This document shows positions 42,625 to 50,278 of a stretch of DNA of 64,000 bases, in pieces. The translations under genes and the position numbers were made by a program. This stretch comes from Splendidivirga corallicola (GTDB lineage Bacteria > Bacteroidota > Bacteroidia > Cytophagales > Cyclobacteriaceae): positions 1 to 64,000 of the forward strand of contig JAUJEA010000003.1 in assembly GCA_030442035.1 (NCBI GenBank), given 5' to 3'. The notes under the pieces are model-generated. The model searched no databases. It saw nothing but the letters and a program-made list of their open reading frames with translations, and was not told where the DNA came from. How positions within the stretch are numbered: the first letter of the stretch is position 1; each line of letters begins with the position of its first letter.

Positions 42625-44235
42625 CTAATAAATGACAATAACTCCATCTCGATAACACTTTGTAGTGTTATCCGAATAACGTATTTTAATCATATACGCA
42701 TAAGTTCCAGTTGGAACTTTTTTACCGTTAAATGTGCCATCCCACCAATCACCATGCAATCTGATCCAAAAATCCTCCTTGGCATAAATGAGTTCACCCC
42801 ACCTATTGTAGATATAGAAATCTTCAACAAAAGCATCTGTGTCTTTGTCCTGTAGAATTTCGAAATAGTCATTTATTCCATTGTTGTTAGGGGAGAAGGC
42901 CTTTGGAATAAATACTTCACACCTTTTTAAAGAAGTTATTATTATGGTATCGAATTCGCAATTTTCACTATCCCTTATAGAAACTCTATATTCACCTGCT
43001 TCCAAGTTAGTTATATAATTATCGAATTGTTCAACTCCATCTATTAAGTAGTCAATAGTGCCAGAGCCACCGCTTGCGATTATTTCAATATTTAAATGTT
43101 GATCTGTACAATGGTATTGAGTTATGTTCAGCTCCTCAATTTTAAGTTGTCTTGCTGAAATTAGGTCAACACGCTCTGAAGCTTGACACCCATCTTCGTC
43201 TCTTACAAAGATGTTGTATGACCCACCTGAGAGATTATTAAAGCTATTTGCTTTTTGATAAGTTATGTTGTCTATTGAATATTCTAGCTCACCTTTCCCA
43301 CCACTTGCGGTAATAGAAATTGATCCGTTATCCTTACAGGCAGCAGAGTTTGAAATTATAATATCAGTAATTCCTATTTTCTGACTGGGTTCAATTTCGA
43401 TTTCAACGGTATCCATACATTTATATTGATCCCTGATTACTATTTGTTTCGTTCCTGATGACAGTCCGGTAAATAGATTACCTGTTCCAAATGAAGAATT
43501 ATTAAGAGAAAACTCAAATTTTCTTTGATTATCTAGGGACAACATTGTTATTGACCCGTTGTTTTCCCCACAACGAGTATTGCTTTTTTCAATTCTTACT
43601 AATGAAGCCAAATCTGGCTTTGACCGAAAAATGTTTAGATTATCGAGCCCTAATCCAAACCCTCCAGTGGGGTGCTGTTCCCTTTTACCCTCAAGCCTTA
43701 TAGAATAAGCACCACTATCACATGGTGGGAGCTTAAATCCCCACAATGTTGCCTTCCCGTCACCTGTTCCAATATCTCCGGCTCTAATTGTATCTTCCAA
43801 AATAATGTTTTCATTGTTATCCCTTGCCTGAATGATAAAAATTTCATCAAAATCGATATCCAGTATTTGCCCATTTATACTATCAATAGCCTTATCGAAT
43901 TCTAAAATTATTGGTGGGGCGTTGTTCCCAGAAACTAGGCCATCATCAGTCAGGAAAAACATACCAATGTCAATGCCTGGACTGGGCTGGTCATTTCCGT
44001 AATCGCTACCAAAACCTGTCCTAATACCACCAACCTCTGCTAACCTAGGAAATCCACCATCTTCTAGGCGAAACGTGAGCCCAAAAGCTTCTTCAAATTG
44101 ATTATTGATCAATGTCCCATCAACTGATCCTGTCATTGGAACATCTTCAAAATCTATTGTGATCTGATCAAATATTTGAGCTATACCTACTAATGGCAGA
44201 TTAATTAGAACAGTAATCAAAATGAAATTCTTCAT
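42625..44235 (-). CDS. T9SS type B sorting-domain (gliding motility CTD) surface protein
   Basis: 536 residues. Signal peptide ending GIAQ. A carbohydrate-type beta-sandwich occupies ~20-200, followed by three SprB-like repeats of ~70 residues (CGENNGSITMLSL, CKDNGSISITASGGKGELEYS, HLNIEIIASGGSGTIDYLIDG), then the gliding-motility C-terminal domain: 'EVFIPKAFSPNNNGINDYFE', 'FYIYNRWGELIY', GDWWDGTFNGKKVPTGTY. Such proteins are exported by the type IX system and placed on the cell surface. Confidence 0.9.
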   Translation of the reverse strand: MKNFILITVLINLPLVGIAQIFDQITIDFEDVPMTGSVDGTLINNQFEEAFGLTFRLEDGGFPRLAEVGGIRTGFGSDYGNDQPSPGIDIGMFFLTDDGLVSGNNAPPIILEFDKAIDSINGQILDIDFDEIFIIQARDNNENIILEDTIRAGDIGTGDGKATLWGFKLPPCDSGAYSIRLEGKREQHPTGGFGLGLDNLNIFRSKPDLASLVRIEKSNTRCGENNGSITMLSLDNQRKFEFSLNNSSFGTGNLFTGLSSGTKQIVIRDQYKCMDTVEIEIEPSQKIGITDIIISNSAACKDNGSISITASGGKGELEYSIDNITYQKANSFNNLSGGSYNIFVRDEDGCQASERVDLISARQLKIEELNITQYHCTDQHLNIEIIASGGSGTIDYLIDGVEQFDNYITNLEAGEYRVSIRDSENCEFDTIIITSLKRCEVFIPKAFSPNNNGINDYFEILQDKDTDAFVEDFYIYNRWGELIYAKEDFWIRLHGDWWDGTFNGKKVPTGTYAYMIKIRYSDNTTKCYRDGVIVIY

Positions 44236-44411
44236 AAGCCAACTGATGAAAGGGACTGAATGGTTCTAATTTATTAGAAATCTATTGGTATAAAAAATGA
44301 GTTGGCTTAGAAATGATCAAATCCCGTATACAATGATACCTAAAGCCTTCAGACACTTATTATTGCGTTGACCAAAACCTTTAAATGTTAATGATGCTTA
44401 ACGGCTTAAAT

Positions 44412-44426
44412 GTTCCTGTTTTGTTC
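44412..44426 (+). promoter_or_regulatory. SOS-box-like GTTC-N7-GTTC
   Basis: GTTC (44412-44415), seven bases, GTTC (44423-44426) fits the LexA operator of alphaproteobacteria. An 8-base match of this kind is expected about once or twice by chance in a window this size, so its weight comes only from standing 87 bases before an HTH gene with foreign-looking translation signals. Confidence 0.3.
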
Positions 44427-44512
44427 TTTGTGTATTAGTGCGTACAAAACGAAATGGAGTTAAGCCAAAATCTCATTATCTACTTAACAATGATCAAAAG
44501 GAGATCAATTTT

Positions 44513-44848
44513 ATGAGTTCTAAAACTCTGTATCTAAATAAGACCCGGGACGACTTTCTAAAGGATGCTGTCAAAGATTTAATTCACCTGAGACACGAGC
44601 ATAAAATGACACAGGAGGAGCTAAATCATAGATTGGGTGTTGCAGATAGATTAGTCAATAAATGGGAGTGTGGATTGCGTACTCCAACATCATTCAATCT
44701 TTATTGTTGGGCTGACGCTCTGGATGCAAAATTGAAGATCATTGCAAATGACAATGTTTCACCACAAGCAGATGCATTGAAACTATCAGAAGCTAGTAAT
44801 GATAATCATAAAGATCCAACAAGCTGGAAGAAATTAACTGCTTACTAA
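44513..44848 (+). CDS. helix-turn-helix (XRE-like) regulator
   Basis: 111 residues from ATG 44513, which is preceded by a strong Shine-Dalgarno AAGGAG (44498-44503), unusual for this genome; an upstream GTG at 44438 is less likely. HTH: DAVKDLIHLRHEHKMTQEEL, NHRLGVADRLVNKWECGLRTP. The rest has 'LYCWADALDAKLKIIAND', typical of XRE regulators in proteobacterial mobile DNA. A 14-bp hairpin follows the stop. Confidence 0.82.
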   Translation: MSSKTLYLNKTRDDFLKDAVKDLIHLRHEHKMTQEELNHRLGVADRLVNKWECGLRTPTSFNLYCWADALDAKLKIIANDNVSPQADALKLSEASNDNHKDPTSWKKLTAY

Positions 44849-44867
44849 ACTTAGGTCTAATCTGAAA

Positions 44868-44898
44868 CCAGTGGCTAGGAATTGTTCTTAGTCACTGG
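44868..44898 (+). terminator. stable hairpin downstream of HTH gene
   Basis: CCAGTGGCTAGGAA (44868-44881) pairs with TTCTTAGTCACTGG (44885-44898) around TTG; all 14 positions pair on RNA if two G-U pairs are allowed. It starts 20 bases after the HTH stop; no T-run follows. Confidence 0.6.
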
Positions 44899-45015
44899 CT
44901 CAAGTTAAATTTAACTCATGATATTAAATCAATTAAGTGAATTTTTTAAGGTTTCAGCTTACTTATTTTCAAATAGGAATATTTATTCTTTTATATGATC
45001 AATAATAAAATGAAT

Positions 45016-46041
45016 CTAGTTGGTGCTTGGTGGAGTCACATCAACACAAGCCAATCTTAACCCTGGTTTATCTACACAGTTTTCGCTTGCACCACTATTT
45101 TCACAAAGAGTTGCTCCTCCATTTTGAATATAATCACAGATGTTCTCTAATTCGCAATATGAGAGATTAACATTATCCTTAATTATTAAGGAATCTATTG
45201 TTTGATATTGAATATTCTCTAAGCCAGCCAATGATGAAAGTATATCGTTAGCCAAAATCACTAAACGCCCCTCTCCCGTCCCCTGATTAATTGAAGTAAC
45301 ATTTCTCAGAGCTCCTAGATCTGTAAGTTGATGATTGCCTTCTAAGCGAAGTCCTCTTCCCTCCATTGAGTGTAATTGATCAAGACCTTTTAAGTTTTTG
45401 AGGCCTTGATTTAACCAAATATAAACTCTACCCTTTACAAAAGTTATTTGCTCCAAACCTTCTAAATTTCCGAGTGTATGATTCCCCTTGATTAGCAAGC
45501 CTCGACCGATCTCAGTAACTCTTTCTAAATTGGGCAAACGAACGAGCACTACATTATCACGTACGTCAAGATCACCGCCTATTACTTCAAGTCTGTTTAG
45601 TGCATCCATGCTCCGAAGTGAAGAATTGTTGTAAACTCTAATATTCAAACCTACCTTTTTCAAGGAATTCAAGCCTGACAAACTGGCAAGGTTTTCATTA
45701 TCTCGTATATCGAGATGTCCTTGAATTTTTATTAGTTCATCCAATCCGAATAAATTATTGATATCATCACCACTTATTTTCACTGATCCTTTGATTATTT
45801 TGCAGCACGGATAATTCGTCTTAAAGTTGTCTATTTCGCTTTGATTGGAAAATGTAATGCCGTCAGGCAAACATGCATCTGAAGAACAGGGACAAATCGG
45901 GATAAATTGACAAATTCGAACTTCAATTACGCGAATTGGCAGTAAATTTAATCTTGCAGCCACAAAGCAAATCAAAAGCCAGAAAGCGAAGATTGAAACT
46001 ATGGTTATTAAAAATCTTTTTATAACTTTTACATTGTTCAT
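45016..46041 (-). CDS. receptor-L-domain/leucine-rich-like surface protein
   Basis: 341 residues. N-terminal transmembrane or signal segment (about 8-31), a cysteine-rich stretch (CPCSSDACLPDG, YPCC), then repeated right-handed strands of the receptor L-domain type: IKGSVKISGDD, IQGHLDIRDNENLASLSGLN, IGGDLDVRDN, VKGRVYIWLNQGLKNLKGLD. The end is again cysteine-rich (CELENICDYI). Probably exposed on the cell surface; ligand unknown. Confidence 0.75.
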   Translation of the reverse strand: MNNVKVIKRFLITIVSIFAFWLLICFVAARLNLLPIRVIEVRICQFIPICPCSSDACLPDGITFSNQSEIDNFKTNYPCCKIIKGSVKISGDDINNLFGLDELIKIQGHLDIRDNENLASLSGLNSLKKVGLNIRVYNNSSLRSMDALNRLEVIGGDLDVRDNVVLVRLPNLERVTEIGRGLLIKGNHTLGNLEGLEQITFVKGRVYIWLNQGLKNLKGLDQLHSMEGRGLRLEGNHQLTDLGALRNVTSINQGTGEGRLVILANDILSSLAGLENIQYQTIDSLIIKDNVNLSYCELENICDYIQNGGATLCENSGASENCVDKPGLRLACVDVTPPSTN

Positions 46042-46196
46042 AGCTATAATAGGAATTTAAACTCTAATCACTCTTCACATTTATTTAGATTATACTTTCA
46101 TATTCATGGGCTTGACCTATGATACACGCGAATATGGATGAACATAGCAATTCTTGAAAGAAAACAAACAATGGTCTATTTAGGCAATTTAGACTT

Positions 46197-46230
46197 AAAA
46201 GGAAATACCAAACATTTGGTATTTCCTTTT
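46197..46230 (-). terminator. perfect 16-bp inverted repeat, bidirectional terminator
   Basis: AAAAGGAAATACCAAA (46197-46212) and TTTGGTATTTCCTTTT (46215-46230) pair perfectly with only CA between them. A-rich and T-rich ends on both sides allow termination in both directions; it lies 55 bases after the stop of the gene ending at 46285. Confidence 0.8.
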
Positions 46231-46284
46231 ATAGCTGAAAGCCTCATGTGATACCCAAAACAATTTTCTTTAATTATTTGATAT

Positions 46285-46476
46285 CTAGCTAAAGCGATTT
46301 ACAAATATTTCTGAGATTAAATGGGATTCTTTGTTGCGATAATTATTACTTGGCATATCACCAAGCAACCATGATAAATATATTTCATAATCAACATATT
46401 CCTCAATTTCAGGATCATAATCCTTTACAGCTTTAAAAGCTTTTCCCAAGCAGCTTGTTTTTTTGTTGTCGGTCAT
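46285..46476 (-). CDS. small hypothetical protein
   Basis: 63 residues from ATG 46476, chosen because a Shine-Dalgarno-like AAGGAAA stands just upstream; the frame extends to 46497. Sequence starts MTDNKKTSCLGKAFKAVKDY and is acidic in the middle (DPEIEEYVDYE). It has a structured, GC-rich element upstream and a perfect terminator downstream, so it is likely a real unit. No family recognised. Confidence 0.5.
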   Translation of the reverse strand: MTDNKKTSCLGKAFKAVKDYDPEIEEYVDYEIYLSWLLGDMPSNNYRNKESHLISEIFVNRFS

Positions 46477-46501
46477 GGTACCGTTTCCTTCCTTCAAGTG
46501 G

Positions 46502-46618
46502 CGGGAGGTTACAAACCGTGTTAGGATTACGGCATGACGCTTTTAGGCAAGGCCTTGGACAGCACGTCATCCCCCGGCCATGTATGACCGAGTTCCTAAC
46601 TTCGATTTGTAAGACCCG
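46502..46618 (-). ncRNA. structured RNA leader or palindromic MITE-like element
   Basis: A GC-rich stretch in AT-rich DNA with nested pairing: CGGG 46502-46505 with CCCG 46615-46618; TTACAAA 46509-46515 with TTTGTAA 46606-46612; GTTAGGA 46520-46526 with TCCTAAC 46594-46600; inside, ATGACG 46534-46539 with CGTCAT 46565-46570, and a hairpin CGG-CA (575-580)/TG-CCG (585-590). The outer ends also read as ~38-base imperfect inverted repeats. It could be a leader of the small gene at 46476 or an inserted palindromic repeat. Strand is not certain. Confidence 0.45.
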
Positions 46619-46676
46619 GGAGCAATTTGCCTACTCCGCTTAATACTATATGAAAAGAGGTGAGTAAGGTAAAAAA

Positions 46677-46904
46677 CTATTCCTCAATTACCTGTTCAAC
46701 CTGCTTCATCAGATCAGAAGCAGAAATCCCCAATGCGTTTGCTATTAGAAGAATGGATTTTAGATTAGGAGAGCGTTTGCCTTTTTCATATTTGGGAACA
46801 GTTGTACGGTCAAGTCCAGTTCGCCTGACAATTTCCATTTGAGAGAGTTGACGTTCTTCTCGCAACTTCTTCAAAACGACACCAAATGCTTCTTCGACCG
46901 TCAT
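46677..46904 (-). CDS. XRE-family transcriptional regulator
   Basis: 75 residues from ATG 46904; the frame extends to 47009 but the extra part does not look coding. Compact HTH_XRE: GVVLKKLREERQLSQMEIVR, TGLDRTTVPKYEKGKRSPN, LIANALGISASDLMKQ. Divergent from the Kelch lipoprotein gene; an inverted repeat at 47011-47044 stands between them as a possible operator. Confidence 0.8.
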   Translation of the reverse strand: MTVEEAFGVVLKKLREERQLSQMEIVRRTGLDRTTVPKYEKGKRSPNLKSILLIANALGISASDLMKQVEQVIEE

Positions 46905-47010
46905 ATGGATCGAAGCTAGGTTCTGAAAAAAAATTATCCTACGGTTTTTTGTCCCATGAAGATTTTTTCTATCTTGCAAGCTGACATTTCTGCAGATTGT
47001 CTTATTCAAT

Positions 47011-47044
47011 CATCTTGTCCTTAGCCCTTTAAGGACACAAGATG
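47011..47044. promoter_or_regulatory. inverted repeat in divergent promoter region
   Basis: CATCTTGT-CCTTA (47011-47023) is mirrored by TAAGGACACAAGATG (47030-47044), matching except for two extra bases. It lies between the XRE regulator and the lipoprotein gene, 18 bases before the latter's ATG, and is a reasonable operator candidate. Confidence 0.5.
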
Positions 47045-47061
47045 TTCTTTATCTAAATTTT

Positions 47062-48135
47062 ATGAAAACAATAAAAAGACGATTATATTCTAATATAGAG
47101 TGGTATACCTATTGTCACTTAGTTTTATTTGGTTCTCTCTTATTCACTTCCTGTGATTTATTCAATAGCGAAGATAACCCTGATCCCGATCCACCAGAGA
47201 ATGTCGATATTGTCATTAAACCGCATGACAGTTTCATCAGTCAGACCAATATTGAGCCCGTTAGTTTTGTGATTGATGATGTAATCTATAAAGGAACTGG
47301 GAGTCATTATTCAGCGAATTTTGAATATAACAAAACCACCTTTGCAAAGTATGACCCCATCTCCAAGGAAAGCGAATTCTTAGCAGATTTCCCCATTGGT
47401 AGAATTGATGCGATTGGCTTTACCTTGAATGGCAAAGGGTATATTGGTATGGGTCGCACTCTTATTACACAAGGAGAATGGAGCTTGACCGGTGACCGGT
47501 TCAAAGACATGTGGGAATATGACCCCGAGACAAATAAATGGATTGAGGTAGCAAGTCTACCCAGCAAAGCCCGTTTTGGTGGTGTTGGTTTCGCTATCGG
47601 TGATATGGGATACATTGCCGGTGGGAATGATGGAACCATTGACGAATTTGATGATCCCCTATTATCAAAGGAAGTTTGGCGATATAATCCGACAACTGGT
47701 GAATGGAAAAGAGTAGCGGATCTGCCTGACGATATTGGTACCCATGCCGCAAGCTTTGTTCTAAACGATAAGGCATATATCGTCACCGGATTTTTAAGAG
47801 ATCAATCCCGACCCTCCAAACTCTATTGCTATGATCCAACTACGGATGAATGGTTATCACGTTCTTCTTTACCTGTTAAAAAATGGCGAGCTATGAGTTT
47901 TACACACAGGGGTAAAGGATACATTTATGGATCGGAGGAATTCGGAACCGAAGACCCCTATCAGTACGATCCGATAACGGATAAATGGAAAAAACTCACA
48001 ACATCGGAAGAAAGCTTCATAGGTCTCACACAATCCAACGGAATTGCCCATGTTATTCAACATCGCATTTTCATTGGATTAGGTTACAATGGACGGATTT
48101 TTCAAAGCTCCATTTATGAATTTAAGTTTCAATAA
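47062..48135 (+). CDS. Kelch-repeat (galactose-oxidase-like) lipoprotein
   Basis: 357 residues. Lipobox LFTSC at about residue 30 in a signal sequence. Six Kelch-like blades follow, with repeated 'YDPxTxxW' signatures: MWEYDPETNKWIEVASLPSK, VWRYNPTTGEWKRVADLPDD, LYCYDPTTDEWLSRSSLPV, PYQYDPITDKWKKLT, and G-[KY]-x-Y-I/x-G strands. Likely a surface beta-propeller that binds proteins or glycans. Confidence 0.85.
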   Translation: MKTIKRRLYSNIEWYTYCHLVLFGSLLFTSCDLFNSEDNPDPDPPENVDIVIKPHDSFISQTNIEPVSFVIDDVIYKGTGSHYSANFEYNKTTFAKYDPISKESEFLADFPIGRIDAIGFTLNGKGYIGMGRTLITQGEWSLTGDRFKDMWEYDPETNKWIEVASLPSKARFGGVGFAIGDMGYIAGGNDGTIDEFDDPLLSKEVWRYNPTTGEWKRVADLPDDIGTHAASFVLNDKAYIVTGFLRDQSRPSKLYCYDPTTDEWLSRSSLPVKKWRAMSFTHRGKGYIYGSEEFGTEDPYQYDPITDKWKKLTTSEESFIGLTQSNGIAHVIQHRIFIGLGYNGRIFQSSIYEFKFQ

Positions 48136-48344
48136 AGAAATAACAATGATAAGGTTGAGTAGCCTTATGAATTAATTATTGCTTCATTATCATAAAAACT
48201 GTATCCTAAAATTCCAACTCCAGTTATACCAAAAGGGGGGCAGTTATAAGAAGAAAATATACAAAAACAAGCCTGAAAGGTTAGTTTTGTGTTTTTAAAA
48301 ATACTCAAAAAGTAGTGAAGTTTACATTTTAAAGATAATTGAAT

Positions 48345-49190
48345 CTAAATGTTTTCCTTTGGAATAAAGCTCTTTTGCTTTGGAAATGGTGAGCCGTCAT
48401 ATTTGAATAGCAATTCGTTTAAACATCCACAATTACCTTCACATACATATTCTTCTAAAAATGAGATTTCTCTTCCTTTTACTTTAAAAGAATATCCCCA
48501 TATACCTGCGGGACTTTCATCATCAAAACGATTATAATGTTTGTAATCCTTTATCTCCTTTATCAGTTTCTTTTGCATTAAATAACCAGAGAAATACCTG
48601 ATTCGACTTGTGCAAGTAGAATTAACCAAATGAACATAAAAGTAACCAAGTTCTCTTTCGCCGTATAAATATATATCCCATACAATAGGTTTTTTTTCTC
48701 TTCCAAGAACATAACTTGAAGGCTCACCGTCCATGTTTATATGAACTTTTCCCTTTCTGAAAGAAGGTCTGGGTTCGATTAAGTTGCTTGCGTCAATACC
48801 TGAGTCCACTGCATTCCACTCCAAGCCTTCACTACTCCATAGAATAGATGAGGTTATATCGGTGCCTATATCCCACTCTCCAACATCAAAATCCTCATCT
48901 TCTGATGCTACAAAGAGATTAATTAAGTCAAGTATCTCAATAGTTCCAGGTAGTTCTTCTTCAATATTTGCAGGAGTATTGGTGAACTCTTCTATAGTTC
49001 CTTGTAGTTCTTTTTTAACATTTAGAGGAGTATTAATGGGCTCTTCCTTAGCTTTAGAATCAGTTTTTCTATCCTCAAAAATTCTATCAATGAAACTGAT
49101 ACCATCAGATAAAAAACCAAAAAGCGCTGCTAAGAATACAATTACTGTGGTAATTCCCATTAAAGCTTTTCTTATTGAACTTGCTTTCAT
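48345..49190 (-). CDS. hypothetical membrane-anchored protein with internal repeat
   Basis: 281 residues from ATG 49190; the frame also opens at 49223. An N-terminal transmembrane helix (about 10-28) is followed by two near-identical 18-residue units (NTPLNVKKELQGTIEEFT / NTPANIEEELPGTIEILD) and a mixed domain ending in a Cys-rich segment (EYVCEGNCGCLNELLF). No family recognised. Confidence 0.6.
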   Translation of the reverse strand: MKASSIRKALMGITTVIVFLAALFGFLSDGISFIDRIFEDRKTDSKAKEEPINTPLNVKKELQGTIEEFTNTPANIEEELPGTIEILDLINLFVASEDEDFDVGEWDIGTDITSSILWSSEGLEWNAVDSGIDASNLIEPRPSFRKGKVHINMDGEPSSYVLGREKKPIVWDIYLYGERELGYFYVHLVNSTCTSRIRYFSGYLMQKKLIKEIKDYKHYNRFDDESPAGIWGYSFKVKGREISFLEEYVCEGNCGCLNELLFKYDGSPFPKQKSFIPKENI

Positions 49191-49307
49191 TTTATTCAAA
49201 ATAATGTTTAAAATACATTTCAATTGATTGGCTGCTAGCAGAAATATTCTCAGAATGTGATGTTATGCTCAAAAATTAGATGATTACTTTCTTTCTAGAT
49301 ATATAAC

Positions 49308-49347
49308 TTGTTGTTTAAAAGCAGTCTGCACTGCTTTTAAACAACAA
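49308..49347. terminator. 18-bp perfect inverted repeat
   Basis: TTGTTGTTTAAAAGCAGT (49308-49325) and ACTGCTTTTAAACAACAA (49330-49347) pair perfectly around CTGC. It stands between the tRNA region and the gene starting at 49190, likely as a transcript boundary or regulatory palindrome. Confidence 0.6.
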
Positions 49348-49430
49348 TATAAGGAAAATCCTTTGATTAATTCTGGGATTTGAGAATTGAACAGGGACTT
49401 TTATGGGTTTGTGATCAAAATGCTTGCAAA

Positions 49431-49467
49431 TAAAAAAGCACTTACAAATTTTACTTCGTAAGTGCTT
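49431..49467 (-). terminator. intrinsic terminator of tRNA-Val
   Basis: AAGCACTTAC (49436-49445) and GTAAGTGCTT (49458-49467) pair perfectly; on the minus strand the hairpin is followed by TTTTTTATTT. It starts 12 bases after the tRNA-Val 3' end. Confidence 0.85.
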
Positions 49468-49478
49468 GATTTTTAGTG

Positions 49479-49553
49479 TGGGCCCTGCTGGATTCGAACC
49501 AGCGACCCCCTGCTTGTAAGGCAGGTGCTCTGAACCAACTGAGCTAAGAGCCC
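49479..49553 (-). tRNA. tRNA-Val (anticodon TAC)
   Basis: 75 nt on the minus strand. Acceptor GGGCTCT pairs with AGGGCCC (one G-U), the D-arm contains AGCTCAGTTGGTTCAGAGC, the anticodon arm is CCTGC-CTTACAA-GCAGG with TAC (plus positions 49516-49518), and the T-arm reads CTGGTTCGAATCCAG. The CCA end is not encoded. A terminator follows. Confidence 0.95.
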
Positions 49554-49593
49554 ATTTTTAATTTCATCTGACTTTGGAGTCTAACCTTTGCTT

Positions 49594-49651
49594 GGGACAA
49601 ACGACCCTCCCGATTTAAACCGGGGTGTTCGAACCAATCAAATTAAGTCCC
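49594..49651 (-). pseudogene. degenerate tRNA-like copy lacking the T-arm
   Basis: Upstream of the tRNA-Val on the same strand, 58 nt retain an acceptor-like GGGAC...GTCCC, a D-arm-like TTTGATTGGTTCGAACACC region, an anticodon-type stem CCCG/CGGG and the variable-loop sequence GGGTCG, but no T-arm. It aligns with tRNA-Val position by position in the first half, so it looks like a decayed tandem duplicate. Confidence 0.55.
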
Positions 49652-49799
49652 TCTCATCATCTGCTCGCTTGCAAATGGGAATGCAAATGTAGAATAGAAA
49701 TTTATTTTTACAAATATTTTTTCTCAAAAATTGTTAAAGGAATTTTTTGGATAGTTTTGAATGTGCATGATCCATTGAAATAGGAATAATTACCATTCT

Positions 49800-50000
49800 C
49801 TAAAGCTCCTGCAGATCATAATCTTTGCCCTTTCCATACCTGACCAGATCACTCAACATATAGCTTTCCAATGTATATAGATCTTTTAGTTTGAAGTCAC
49901 TTTTGCCAATAACTTCCAGTACTTCAAATTCACTTTTTTCACCATAATTTTTTAAATAATACTTCTTTCCGACTCGTAATGTATCCCAGGAAATGGCCAT
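49800..50000 (-). CDS. small conserved-looking hypothetical protein
   Basis: 66 residues, MAISWDTLRVGKKYYLKNYG then EKSEFEVLEVIGKSDFKLKD, likely a small SH3-like beta protein. Short orphan proteins of this kind are common in Cytophagales. No function assignable. Confidence 0.6.
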   Translation of the reverse strand: MAISWDTLRVGKKYYLKNYGEKSEFEVLEVIGKSDFKLKDLYTLESYMLSDLVRYGKGKDYDLQEL

Positions 50001-50278
50001 GATTATTTTTGTTTTTCCAAAATTAAAACAATTTGCACCTTAATTTAACCATAGAGAGGTATTTACTTAAATGTCATATATCCCGGCATCATTAAATTTT
50101 CCCGGAAATATCCAACTTTCAGGTTATCCTATAGGTGAGAGCGATATACAACCAATCTTAACTTTTAATTGCTCATTATTAATTGATTGTAGGTTTTCAG
50201 TTGAAATTAATGTTTTTATGAGTTGGTGATTGTTTACTTTAGCCAATTCGAGATGTTTACCAAAATACTGCAATTACG

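Noticed and set aside
46455-46643. 62-codon plus-strand frame over the GC-rich block
   Set aside because: Follows from high GC and few stops in a palindromic element; no ribosome site.
47307-47786. 159-codon minus-strand frame inside the Kelch gene
   Set aside because: Shadow of clear Kelch repeats on the plus strand.
48784-49227. 147-codon plus-strand frame
   Set aside because: Serine-rich antisense of the membrane-anchored gene; no family features.
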